DNA of 64,000 nt from Macrophomina tecta. Its lineage: Eukaryota > Ascomycota > Dothideomycetes > Botryosphaeriales > Botryosphaeriaceae. The stretch's first letter is position 1. Each line of letters begins with the position of its first letter. The notes under the pieces were generated by a model. It worked only from the letters and a program-made list of their open reading frames with translations, was not told the origin of the DNA and searched no databases. Shown in pieces: positions 10,744 to 21,941 of the stretch. Where the stretch lies: the NCBI GenBank assembly GCA_024180945.1, contig JAKSGN010000021.1, forward strand, positions 1,054,001-1,118,000, given 5' to 3'. Position numbers and translations under genes: made by a program.

Positions 10744-13194
10744 TTGAAGGAAGCAGCCAGCGTTGGCCATAAGGGCCAACACTTGGTGTTGACTAAGCTA
10801 ATGAAGCAAACAACCTAAATCTAAACCGGCTTAGCGGCTGCCCTGGAACCTTCCACCCTCCAACAATAACTACTTTGCATTTTTGATCTTTTCGCACACA
10901 CACTTTAACGCAGCTATATCCCCCTCTTTCCCATCAACGCCCAATCTACTCGGCGGGTTCGCATTCGGCCCGGTCGCTTATACTAAGTAATTATACCGCA
11001 CTTCCTGCCCACTCTTAGTCCGGTAGTCTTCCTCTTTACCCTCGTCATCGCATCACGCTTCCACGAGATAGTGCCAGGAGGTGCGTGACGTAGGTGCGGG
11101 CCGTATGGGATGAACGCCTTGTGCTCGTGGCCCGTCTCAACAGAGAATGTAAGAAGCGCCCAGGTAAAGTGGAGGTGGAATGCGGCCCGATCACCACCAC
11201 TCGGTGCGTTGGCGGGAGGGAGGTTGAACGAAGGCGAGCGGTGTGGTGGCCGGCGACGGACGGGCCGACGACGACGACGTTGCGGATCGAAGAGGGTTTA
11301 GGGAGAGGCTTGTAGAAGAGAACGTTGAGGCGAGCGGAGATGGTTCGGGTGACGTTGTCGAGGAGGAGAGAAAGGTATAGATGATAATGCTAATGAAGAG
11401 GTGGCTCTTCTCAAGCAAGTAAGATAACGGATAGGCGAGATGAGGGGTGTGTCTAGGACTTCGCTGCCAGGTGGATTGTTGGAAGAGCAGATTACTGGAA
11501 GGAAATTGTCTAGATAAGGAGAAAAATAAGGCTATAAGGCAATTACTGTAAATGGTAAAATGATATTAGAACTAATGGATTAGCAAGTAAGCGCGAGAAC
11601 GCCCGACGCCTCTTTGTGTTTCTAGGCTTTGGTGCCTGGTCTCGGTTTTCCCGGTCTCGACATTCTGCTTCGGCTCAGGAGAGCTTATTAGATGCAGGCT
11701 TCGGTTGCCGCTCTAAAGCCGCTGTCTTAGCCGAAGTGAGCCGTGTGGTTCTTTTTTTTTTTTTCTCTTTTGGTCGATTATAATATCTCCTGGTAACACG
11801 TGGACTATATTTGGCCGTGTTCTATCTGGAACTCACGATTTCATCGGGCCGAAGGTTGGTGCGCTACCGAGCGTAGTGCGTTCCGGCCAACTACTCTAGC
11901 AGTTTGGAGAATGAGGGATTAATATAAGTAAGTTGTGGGAGTGTGATGCCCTGGCCGAATACCGGGTCCGAGTCCGATCCGCGATTGTTTACCATGGCCA
12001 CCAAACGCGGAAGCCGGCTTCGAACCTTTCCGACGATGATATGGGTGAACCGGGATATTAGCGTACATAAAAAGATGTGCCTAGCGTTAGCTCATCCCTA
12101 TGAACGGTGGACGCCGACGGGGTGCATGAATCGTTCTCGTCATTATCATCGTTATTTTAACAGGGATGTTCATCTTCGCCCCTTTCGCGCCAGTGTTGTA
12201 ATCCAAATCATAGGATGACGTACCTAGTGGCTATTATACTTCTCTAGTAGCTGTGATTGTTGTTTTTCCACGCTGTACACTACCTTTACAGCGTACGCCG
12301 AGTCCAGCGCAGCGAGGTGGTCCGAGACCAAGGGAATGAACGGATGAGCGAAGTTACTCGCCCTCTATATGCGACTCGGCTGTCGGCGATCACGTGACTC
12401 GACTAGGTCAACAAGTGCATATGATATTCGTATAACGGTCTGATAATCCTACACGTCGTCGTCCGAACTACCTCGTGACTGCTGGGAGGCAGCTCTTCCT
12501 TAGGTGAGTGCGAGTTTGTATCAGAGTGGGGAAGTTGAAGCATGTGACGAACGTGATATGTGGAACGTGCTGATGACCAGCGAGAGGGAAGAAGAGGAGG
12601 GAGAGAGGATGACGGAGGTGGGGGAAAGGCCGTATTTCTGAGAATGCGGAGCTACGCGCGGTGGGGCCCAAGGACCGAACTCGGATAAGCGATCTAGCCT
12701 GTCCAGGCCTCAACTTCGGCAAGTATCGTTGTATAGCGGCAGAGTGCCGCATCCGGCCCGAATACGAATCGCCGCCTTTCGTCCAATCACCTGGTTCATT
12801 CGACCGAGAGTGGATGCCTAACCGTCCTCGGCCTCGGCCCAGCTGGTGCTGTTGTAAGTGAGACCCCCTACGCCAAGCAGAGCACTGACCACGGTAGCTG
12901 AGCTCGCTGACAAGGGCGTTGGTGGTACATGTACAATGAGCATGCATTGGCAGCCATGCCTCCGACAGCTGCACCTGTGCGCCAAGACGGGCTCCATATC
13001 CTTCCTTTCAACGGTAAGGCTCGCCTTATGCTGTACGGCATCGGTAGGCGCCAATGGAAGGAGCCGAGCGGGAGACGCGTTGTCCGAAACAATGGCTATA
13101 CTTGCATTCATGTCACCACGTTTGTAGAGACTCTTGCGTGACTTTGTGACGTCTGGATGCCTCAACTGCCAGGGGCGTGTTACAGATGCAAGAA
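10744..13194. other. Gene-poor stretch, possible transposon debris
   Basis: About 2.4 kb with no supported gene. Short open frames on both strands overlap without motifs. The part at 11600-12470 looks like repeat debris (short T run near 11753, clustered short direct repeats), but I cannot define ends, so no element is called. Confidence 0.4.
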
Positions 13195-13205
13195 TCGACG
13201 GTCGA
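13195..13205. promoter_or_regulatory. Weak AflR-like motif upstream of the P450
   Basis: TCGACGGTCGA fits the core TCG-N5-CGA but not the flanking preferences of the published AflR consensus TCGSWNNSCGR. It lies about 350 bp before the P450 start. It could be chance. Confidence 0.3.
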
Positions 13206-13556
13206 TCAGACTTCATGTGGATAACTCCTATGCACACGACTGCTCCGGTAGACAACTGCAAAAGCATATCACGAGGAAGATAATGAGACCCGAACAATGG
13301 ATCCCGGGAACGGGTTCATATGCCGAGTAACGCATTGCCGCAAGACCCACTCGGAACTTCCAGGATGCTTCTTATCCGTCCGGCCGCCGCGTTCTGCCAC
13401 GCTGGATGAGCATCGCCAGCCGTCATAGCCAAGGCCACCGTATGGTCCCGAGCCACTCTGACAAGAGAGGAGCCAAAATATAAATCGATGGGCTCACCAC
13501 TTTCTCTACAGTTCAGGTTTAGCAACCACACCTCGAGCCGTCTGTGAGCAGTCATT

Positions 13557-15357
13557 ATGGAGACCGCCACTCCCCTCTCTACCCACCCGCTTTCTACCTA
13601 CATTGCCTCAGCCATCTTCACAGCGGTCGCATTAATCGTGGTTGGCTTCTGGTCTAGGACGGAAAAACCGTTCAAAGGCTTAGAGCTAGCTGTGGGCCCG
13701 AAGGATGGCGTCTCTTCCAGCGATGCTGAGAAGGCCTACGGAGTAAAAGGGCCCACCGTCCTCGAGGCTGGCACCCAGAAGGTACCATCCCTAAAAAGGC
13801 ACTCGTATCCCGCATTGCTTTGTGCCGCGGCCAGAGAAACTTTCAGCTGAAACGAAAACCCCCATTCTAGTTCCGCCGCAAAGCATTCCAGGTCTACAGC
13901 GAATCCGGTCCCCTCATCGTGCTACCTTCAACCCAGTATTTCGGCGAGGTTAAATCGGATCCTCGTTTCGACAGCCATCAAGCAAACCGCAAGGTTTTCA
14001 TGATTGACTTCCCCGGCTTCGAGGGCCTACTCGCGGTGACGCATGATAAGCTGCTGGGCGAAGTGATCAGGTCGAACCTAAAGTCCGGACTGGGTGCGTA
14101 GCCCGTTGTTTGTCGTCCCCCAGCCACCAAACCAAAGCCCACTCCAGTGTGTTTTTCTAATCTGCGCCTATAGCACACCTGAACGAAGACCTCCTGGAGG
14201 AGATCGACAACGCCGCTGGGGCGGTCCTAGGTGATCCGTCCGATTGGACGAGCATCGGGATGCTCTACCCGTGCTACCATATGGTTGCCCGTGTCTCGAC
14301 GCGCCTCTTTCTCGGGCTACCCCTGTGCCGTGACCCGCGCTGGCTGGATATCGCGGTACAGTACACGGCGGAGCTGTTCGAGGGAACACGCACGCTGCGC
14401 TTCTGGCCGGAGCGGCTGCGGGCGCTGGCGCACTGGTTCCTGCCGCAGTGCCGCAAGCTGCGCGCGACGGTGCGGCGGGCGCGCGAGGTGTTGACGCCCG
14501 GGATCGCCCAGCTGCGGCGTGAGTGGGAGGAGCGGCAGCGGGCGGGGGACAAGGCGCCGTCCAATAATATTATCCACATGATGCTTGACATGGCCACGAA
14601 GAAGGGCTACCCGATCGATGACATCGATTTCGTCGTCAGCGAGCTGGGCCTCACGGCCGCCGCCATGCACACCACTACCGACATGGTCATGCAGACCCTC
14701 TTCGACATCTGCTGCCACCCGGAATATCTAGAGCCGCTGCGCGCGGAGATCGACGAACTGCTGGCCGCCAATGGCGGGGTGGTGAGCAAGACGACCAAGC
14801 TCTCCAGCCTACGCTTCATGGACAGCTTCATGAAGGAGGTGCAGCGCATGAAGCCGGCGACTCTCAGTAAGTCCATCCCCCCAACCCAAATCCTCCTCCG
14901 AAGCCAAAGCGGCTGACTTCCTTGCACAGCCGGCTCAAAGCGCGTAACAACTGAGGACGTGAGGCTCGCCGACGGTACCTTCCTGGCTAAGGGCAGCTAC
15001 GTGGCGCTCTACAACAACGCGCGCACCGATGGCACCTTCTACCCGGACCCAGAGCGGTTCGACCCGTACCGCTCCATGCGGGCGCGTGAAGAGCCCGGCA
15101 AGGAGAACATGCACCAGTTCGTCTCGACGTCGCCCGAGTCCGTCGGCTTCGGCCACGGCATGCACGCCTGTCCCGGCCGCTTCATCGCCAGCAATGAAAT
15201 CAAGCTCATGATGTGCGTCCTGCTCACCCGCTACGACTGGAGGCTCCCAGACGGCGCCTCTAAGCCACAACCTATATCCGTCGGCGCCGAGCTGCTCGCG
15301 GATCCCGTCGCTCACCTTATGTACAAGAAGAGAGGCTTTCAGGAGTGCGACGTGTAG
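13557..15357 (+). CDS. Cytochrome P450 monooxygenase, membrane-anchored
   Basis: The four-exon model is 13557-13781, 13871-14093, 14174-14866 and 14930-15357. Introns are 89, 80 and 63 bp, all GT-AG, and the frame stays open, giving 522 residues, normal for a fungal class II P450. Residues about 12-32 form the N-terminal membrane anchor. The I-helix reads AAMHTTTD, the ExxR motif is EVQR, and the haem loop is FGHGMHACPGRF with the ligand at Cys461. The MHQFVSTSPE stretch before the haem loop is typical of P450s in fungal secondary-metabolite clusters. It probably hydroxylates or desaturates a cluster intermediate at the ER; the substrate cannot be read from sequence. It sits at the left end of the cluster. 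Confidence 0.92.
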
Positions 15358-16466
15358 CGGTTCACAAGATGCTCAAGGCCAGCGCCAAGGAATAGCTAAG
15401 ATTGGGTAAGAGTAATCAGCATTCAATAGCCTTACCTTATTATTACGAACGTGGTCCACAAGTAATACATAGCGGGATAGCACAACATGCGCACTTGCGT
15501 AGTCAAATACACATATATTAAGCCACGCACTCGCTTTATGCAACGGCCTGAGCCTTATTTAGGCGGCGGAGCGGAGGTTGTGCAACCTGCTACGCCTCGC
15601 CTAGAGGGTCTATGACCTACTATGCTAAGTCTTAAATCCTTCCTCCCTTTGTTCTATCCTTTATTACTGCGCAGAATTACCCGAATCATGCAATCTATAT
15701 ACCGGTTGCGGGAAGCCACGCTAATTAACACTGCTCCCCCACATCGACAAATTCTTACCGTACCCTCAAGTCGAAATGTTGCTCATGGCTCTCGCGGAAG
15801 CCATCTTAGCCAAACCAAGCAACTCGGCCGGCATGCAGCCGCAGACAATCTCTCGTGGCCCGACAAGCTTACGTCTTGCGCACTGGATCTGGCATACCTT
15901 GCCCACCGAGCCGAACTACTTGATGCCATCGAGGAGCCTAACCGCCAAGCCCTCGGGCTCATGGATCGGACAACCGTGATGCAAGGAATGGTATGTGTAG
16001 CATGCATCATTGCTCAGCCCTATAACCGCACCCCTCTACTCGGAATCCATAATACCGCCAACCCACCCACTTCTCCCTTTTCCTTCCTTCTACCACACGA
16101 ACGACTACTACCCACTTCTCCCACAGCAGTCCGACGATCTCCAACTCAATTGTACTACATCTTTATTTGTTAGAATGTGAGACGATAGCATGATATTTGG
16201 ATGAGTGGCCTGCTAAGCGAGAGCGAGGCCCTAGAGGCTCTTCTTATGCTCAAACTAACTACCCGAGTCATATTGAGCAAAAGCAAACATATGATAGCTG
16301 AATATCCCAGCACTATCCTTACGTTCGATTTAGCGTCAATTACCTTTCCCACCTCTCACCCGTCGAGCTTGGAACCAGCAAACATATAGGCCTATTGTGA
16401 GGTCATGGTACACTTGTCTATACCTAGCTGTAACCTCCAAATTTTCGATTCAGCATAACTCTAAGC
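15358..16466. other. Intergenic between P450 and AflS-like remnant
   Basis: About 1.1 kb between two convergent genes. A plus-strand frame at 15622-16173 (183 codons) is open, but only its middle looks protein-like and it has no motif or signal, so I do not call it. A near-perfect inverted repeat (AGGTTGTGCAACCT) lies near 15574, in a GC-rich patch just after the P450. Confidence 0.4.
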
Positions 16467-17934
16467 CTACCCAGTACACAATCGGTATCGCAACTCCAAA
16501 GCAACTGGTGCGCCATTTGATGACCGAAGCTTGTTCACGACGACCAACCGGCCGAGGCTGTCACTGGTACCATTCAACATGGTGGTGAACTCCGACATTT
16601 CCATCTCGCAGCAGTTGAACAGCTGGAGAACGGTGAGGTCGCGCTGCCGTGCGGTCGACTCAACACCCGGCTCAACAGCGCCAGGATTCGGAACCAGATG
16701 GGTCGTGGGGATAAGAAGGGCTGCAGAGGTATTTGCGCGCAGCACGTCAACATGCGCGCTTATCTCAGCGGCGATGCGCGCGGCTCGCGCGTTGGACGGC
16801 GTGTTTGACAACGCCGAGGGGAGATGCAGAATGTAGACGGATGCATCACGAACCGTTTGAGGAGTCCCAGGTAGCCGTTGCTGCATCGAAACGCGTGGGT
16901 CGAGTAGGCACCGTTCATCAAAGGCGCTGGAGCCATTTGTCGAAGTTTTGCGCGGGGATATTTGCATGACTACGCGAAGTGTCGAGTTGAGATTCAGGAG
17001 AGCAGCAGCTCCTTCCGTTGACGTCGCACCCTCCTATGAATTAAGGCCGAAGAGAGTTAGTCAGAGCCCTTGATACTGAGTCCTGAGTTGAAAACAAGTG
17101 ATGCAAGGAGGAGGCTTACCTCTACTACCGAAGCGTTGGCCAGGCGGAGCGGATCAAACGACTTCAGAATGTGGCCTACACCGTCGTCCCACTGGTCTGT
17201 AACATAGCGGAGGTATGCCGACCACTGGCGCTGCAGCTTCTTCCGCTGTTCGCAACTGCTGCTAAAGGTAGTAGAGGTGTTAAATGCCAGGTTGTAAGCG
17301 CTCTCGTTGGTCTCACATGAGTGGCCAAAGCGCTGGGTGGCGATTGGCATTTTCAGTGCTGCAGGCACAGCCGTTCCGGCGAGGAACATAGCCGCATCTA
17401 GATATGATGGCTTAAGGACGAACTGCGCTGATAAGGCAGTGTGCGCAACATGGCCCGGCTGAGGCTCACGAAGAAATCCGGCCGTAGCCGTCATCCGCAC
17501 AATTCGAGAAAGCTGCGATTCAGGAACCCGGCAAGCTCAGACACATCACGGAGAGGCACGCTGCCGCTGAGAGGTATACAGGCAAGCACCTGGAAGTCGC
17601 CGAACCATTGCATACAAGCAAGAAGCTGACTCTGCAGAGACCCAGTCAGTGGGGCTCAGTGACGACATATTCGCGCATTGATAAAGAAGCGCACCTGGCT
17701 GGCAAGCTGCTGAACAAAGTCAACCGGCCCGCTCAGCAAAGTCTAAATCCTCGATATAGCGGCTAGAATAGATTGCTTTGCCGAAATGAGGTCACTGGGT
17801 TCCTCAGTGGAAACAAGTGGTTGCGAAGTTCCGTCACGCGCTGGGCCGCTGTTGTCCTGATAATGGGTTACCAGCTCTTGAATAGCGGCAGTTAGCTCGC
17901 TACTACTGGACTGGAGCTGAGCTAAGCCATCCAT
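16467..17934 (-). pseudogene. aflS-like: AflS/AflJ-like pathway co-activator (O-methyltransferase fold), broken
   Basis: The ATG is at 17934. Three coding blocks follow: 17934-17695, 17631-17120 and 17033-16467, with introns of 63 and 86 bp. The product resembles the O-methyltransferase-like proteins that act as co-activators of AflR. Recognisable parts are [49 protein letters not shown] and, near the end, RLVVVNKLR. Two breaks are seen. One is an in-frame TAG at 17745-17743, shortly before intron 1. The other is a one-base loss in a C run at 17527-17529, which moves the frame between ...VSELAG and the RMTATAG block. It lies divergent to the AflR-like remnant, as in aflatoxin clusters. An ordinary cluster O-methyltransferase is the alternative. 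Confidence 0.75.
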
Positions 17935-19429
17935 AGCGCCGATGCGTATGCTTAAAATCGTTCAAGCCTCCCTTCTCCGTGTTTGATAGTGACATACAAG
18001 GAGAAAATCCGGGCTCAAATATTTTCCGCTCAGACTAGAGGTATAGTCGGATCAGTGTTAATGGGCACACTGTTTTCATACCTTTTTGTGTTTCGTGTTT
18101 CGGTACCTTCTGATAGGCTTTATCCCGTACGAGCAGAGGGCCTAAAGCAGTACAGGAAAGATCCAAGGAGGGAAAAAAAGCAACGGTAGTGGTATAGAAG
18201 GTGGGGGATACAAGTAGCCGCTCTACCGCGCTAGATAGCATAGAGCCGGGTGATTGCTTGACGAGTCGCGAAGTGGGGTAGTCCTTATGTGTGTGTTCAT
18301 TTCCCTTTGCGAGACCGGCTCGAAGATACGAGGGCGATATGGAGGATAGCTCCAAATCCTGCAGGAGCGCGGCAAGAACAACACAAGCATGGTACAAGGT
18401 CTGGGCAGGGTCCAATCCTGCGGCTGAGCATGCAGGTGGACAGCCTAGAAACCGGCAAAATTGCTGCCGGCCTCGATGTACCGCACTTTAGCTAGCCAGA
18501 TGTGACGCATTTAGCTCGCCATTATGCTGGAAGTAGCAGGATTTCCAAGCTGTACAGCACCGGGGTGACGGGATTGGTGGGGTGTGATGGAAGATCGTAG
18601 TGCGTATCGCACGCCGTCGGCAGTAAGCTGAGGTGGAGCAGTGATTATCTCTCAGTTGCCGAACTGCGGCCATGCGCTCTCCGGATGCTCTACACTGCTC
18701 CGTGGATCAGCCGCTTCTGGCTCTGAACCAGACACTCCAGAGCGGACAAGCTAATCACATCCCACGGAAGCTACCAATCGGAATGCTGGGACAGGCACAT
18801 AGATCCTCTATCACGAAGATCCATGGCGATTAATCCAGCAGTTGGGTTGATGGTTAGTTTTTAGCGCTCCTGAAGGATCTAGGGTCCACTTCAAGCAAGC
18901 AGTTAAGCAGCAGTAAGCACAGTGGGCGGCATGGCGTCAGCCTCCCGAACCATATCCGTGCGCCGTCGAGATCTATAGCGGCTACAGAGAGAAAGGGAAG
19001 CACGGGGGATGACACTGGAGCAGCACCCCGTCTCTGTGCTATTAGCTTAAATAGATGTGCGAAGCCTGCTTCGCGTAGTCCGCACCACCCCACGGGGAGC
19101 TGGACAAGTGGGTACACGCCCGCAGAGAAGGATCGAGGCGCAGACTGCAGCATCGGAATCTAACTGTAACCTGGGACTCTCGTAACCTCCTTCCACATTG
19201 GGGCTCAACCGAAGCGGCAAACTTTCGATCGGGTCAGCATCAGTGGCCCCAGGAATTCTACCGCAGCAGCGCGGCGTTCCGCTGAGCCGGTTGGCTCGCG
19301 GTCGTCTTTATACATCCAGCGTCCATCCCTGGCCGCTGTGGACGGCTGCGATCAGCTTCCAGTCTGAGTGTACCTGCGGTTTCTGCCACCCTACTTCACA
19401 CACTGCATCCGTGCCCACAATCGTCCGAC
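17935..19429. promoter_or_regulatory. Divergent intergenic region between AflS-like and AflR-like remnants
   Basis: About 1.5 kb between two head-to-head regulator genes. It would have carried both promoters. I scanned it by eye for TCG-N5-CGA sites and found no match, only near misses (for example TCGCACGCCGT near 18610). Short frames here are not supported as genes. Confidence 0.5.
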
Positions 19430-20681
19430 ATGGCGGAAACACAGTCTTCGGGCGTGTCACCAGCGCAGCGGCCCACGGGGGCGGCCGGCCCCAAGCTGCG
19501 GGACAGCTGCCACGGTTGCGCAACTTCCAAACTCAAATGCAGCAAGGAAAAACCGACATGTGCCCGGTGCGCGAAACGGGGCACGGTGTGCGAGTACTTC
19601 GCAACCAAACGAGCGGGCCGGAAGCTGGGCGGTCGACGGGGCGCCAATGCAGCAAACGCGCCTCAGACAGCGTCGCCATTGCCCTGGTCCATCTCACCCA
19701 CCAGCTGTCTCTCCTTCGGCACGAATCCACCTATCCGGATATCCTGCCGGATCTTCTCTCGGCCAGCTCTACTACATCGTCCACGCCGGCCACCTTGATT
19801 AGCCAGATCGATGATTACTTCGCCTCGCCAATCTCCTTCTTCGACACGTCGGACGCTGCCAATGGAGCAGACTGCCCGCCCGGCGCTCAGGACATCACCA
19901 GCCTGCTGGACCAGAGCGGCACGTCTCTTCTCATGCAGGAGGACGCGTTTTCGGCAATAGACGAAGTCATCCCCGACCTTGACTCTACATTCCAGCCGCA
20001 GACTCCTCCCGAGGCTCGGCCCTGCACCAACCACAGCGAGTTCCTCTCGGAATCTCCATGCTGCTGCTTGATACGCGCGCTCAGCCTTCTCCGAAAACTG
20101 TTCCCGAATCCATCCATGTCCTGCGCGAGTTCAGAGACGCGCGGCAGCGAGAGAGACGGCGGCCCAGACCAGCCACCCGCGTTGGAGTCGGTGGTGCGCG
20201 AGAACGAGCGGACCATTGAGGCGGTCAGCAGCATGCTGGAATGCCCCTGCTCGGAGGACGGCTATCTGCTCTCGATCATGTCGCTCGTGGTGCTCAAGGT
20301 CCTCGGCTGGTACGCCGCGGCTGCGCGCAAGGAGGCTCGGTCGGACGAAGGCCGGATTCCGCAGCAGCAGCAGCAGCACGCCGAGGAGGCGCTCAAGTCT
20401 CGGGGGGCAGCAGTTGCCAGCTACCGCGTCGACGGCGAGGACCACCGCCGCATGGCGGCGCAGACGGTCCTCAGCGAGCTCCACCGCGTGCAGAGGCTGA
20501 TAAATGCGCTGTCGCAGCGGCTCAAAAGCCTCGGGCAGCGGAGCGGAAGCGCGCACGCGCATGCGGACGGGCAGGGAGCCCTCCCGTTCCCACGACCATG
20601 CTGGATCAGTTCGAGGTGGACCTCCGCAAGCGCCTCCGCGACCTGTCGACCGGGATTGTGGACATGCTGCGGCAGGAGTGA
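19430..20681 (+). pseudogene. aflR-like: AflR-like Zn(II)2Cys6 transcription factor, frameshifted
   Basis: From ATG 19430, the first block carries a complete binuclear zinc cluster: Cys27, 30, 37, 44, 47 and 54 (spacing 2-6-6-2-6), in the form [12 protein letters not shown], preceded by PKLRD as in AflR-type factors. The rest of the protein, including CCCLIRALSLLRKLFPNPS typical of the AflR C-terminal domain and a Gln run, is in the -1 frame from about 19690-19740. The final block (MLDQFEVDLRKRLRD to the stop at 20681) is in another -1 frame from about 20560-20600. No plausible intron explains either shift: no GT-AG pair of at least 45 bp fits. Each shift fits a one-base loss. It should have been the nuclear activator of this cluster through TCG-N5-CGA sites. 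Confidence 0.8.
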
Positions 20682-21941
20682 TGGGAGTGGGGTGGGGTGG
20701 GGTGGGGTTTTGTTCCCCGCGGGGCGGGGGGGCGGGTGCACTCGCCAATTACGAGCCACCGAGCAGTGCTGACGCTCTACAGGCGCAGCGGGAGTATGAT
20801 CGGTGCGCGCGTCCCTAGTAGGTTCGAGAGGGGGGACCAGGGGCCGAATACGCTTATGTAGCACGAAGTTTTTTTTATCTCTAGGCCGGGCAATGCTATC
20901 CTCGGAACGAAGACGGCCAGGGCGGCCTATGGCTGGAAGTATAGTGCTAATGCGACGTGACATGTCCAATGAAAGCCGTGAGAACGCAGGCCACGCGGCA
21001 ACGGCGGGGGCCAGGACGGGCCGGGCCTCCATGGTCGCGGTGTTGTTGGCGGCGGATGGCGCGGATTGTGCTCGCTTATATTATGCCTTCAGCATGCGGC
21101 TGAAACTGAACTGAGCGCCCCGCATCGCGTGCCGCCATGCGAGGGCACTGTTGCTGTACGCAGCATCATTAGCCGGCCAGTGTGGGGTTCCTGCATGATG
21201 CGCTTTGCCCGCTTCTGTGCCTCCCTACGGAACGGGACGCGGGGTGGCGCCATCGCCCTCGGGCAGCCAGACGCCCCCCCCACCATATATATGCACCTGC
21301 ATCATCAGCCGCTCTTGGCAACCTCCTGCCCTGAAAGCGCACAGCAGCAGCGGCTGTTCGTTCCACCAATCGTGGCGTAAGCCATCGCTAAGCGTGAGAC
21401 TGAAGAACAACCATCCGTGGGCTTTATCTCCATATGGCAAGAGTATACTACACACAGCAGTACGCCTAAAGTCAACAAGCGAGCGATTAAGCCACCCCGG
21501 AACTCCGCATGCAACTCGATGCCTGTTCCGCTCCTCGCTGAAGTCTCTGTGGCCATGGCTTTCAACCGTGGCTGACGCGGTCGTGTGCTCCGTAGCCGTG
21601 CACAGCGCATTTGCTTTTGCAAACGAATGCTCCAGCAGTTTTCCATGCTCTGGCGCGCACGAGCGAGGCTCACTGTACTTTGGGTAGTCAAAATGCTTTT
21701 CAAGGGATTCGGAAAAGACCGTCGGGGACGACCAGCAAGAGTGAACCTCGCCAAAGAACGTGATTTCTATGCGACACCCGGAGTTTTCTTTTCTTTTATT
21801 CTATTTTTTTGTGATTCTCGAACTAGCAGAAGCGGGAAAGCGCCTCGCCATGGCTCCAGGCATGGAGATGAAGAGCGTGATGCAGGCTGAGACCTGCAAT
21901 TAAACTAGCGACTCGATTCCGTCGGACCCCGCCATCGCAGC
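20682..21941. other. Intergenic with G-rich tract after the AflR-like remnant
   Basis: No gene is supported. Directly after the last AflR-like stop, about 20683-20735 has at least four closely spaced GGGG runs in a gtggggtgggg pattern, then a further run of C and G tracts. This could fold as a G-quadruplex. The remainder lies 3' of the two flanking genes, which converge on it. Confidence 0.45.

Noticed and set aside
11580..12480. Candidate LTR or hAT remnant
   Set aside because: Repeat-like texture but no matching second end, target duplication or coding trace.
12468..13297. Overlapping minus-strand open frames before the P450
   Set aside because: They overlap frames on both strands, and no domain or plausible splice pattern was found.
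15622..16173. 183-codon plus-strand open frame
   Set aside because: No signal, domain or splice support; only a central part looks protein-like and the frame overlaps opposite-strand frames.
18035..18415. Minus-strand open frame in the AflS-AflR intergenic region
   Set aside because: It begins at a non-ATG codon and has no family resemblance; the region is better read as a shared promoter.
17935..19429. AflR-type sites in the regulator intergenic region
   Set aside because: Only near matches were seen (for example TCGCACGCCGT); none satisfies TCG-N5-CGA.
19640..19770. Intron explaining the first frame change of the AflR-like gene
   Set aside because: No GT-AG pair of normal length with the right phase is present; available pairs are too short or lack donor consensus.
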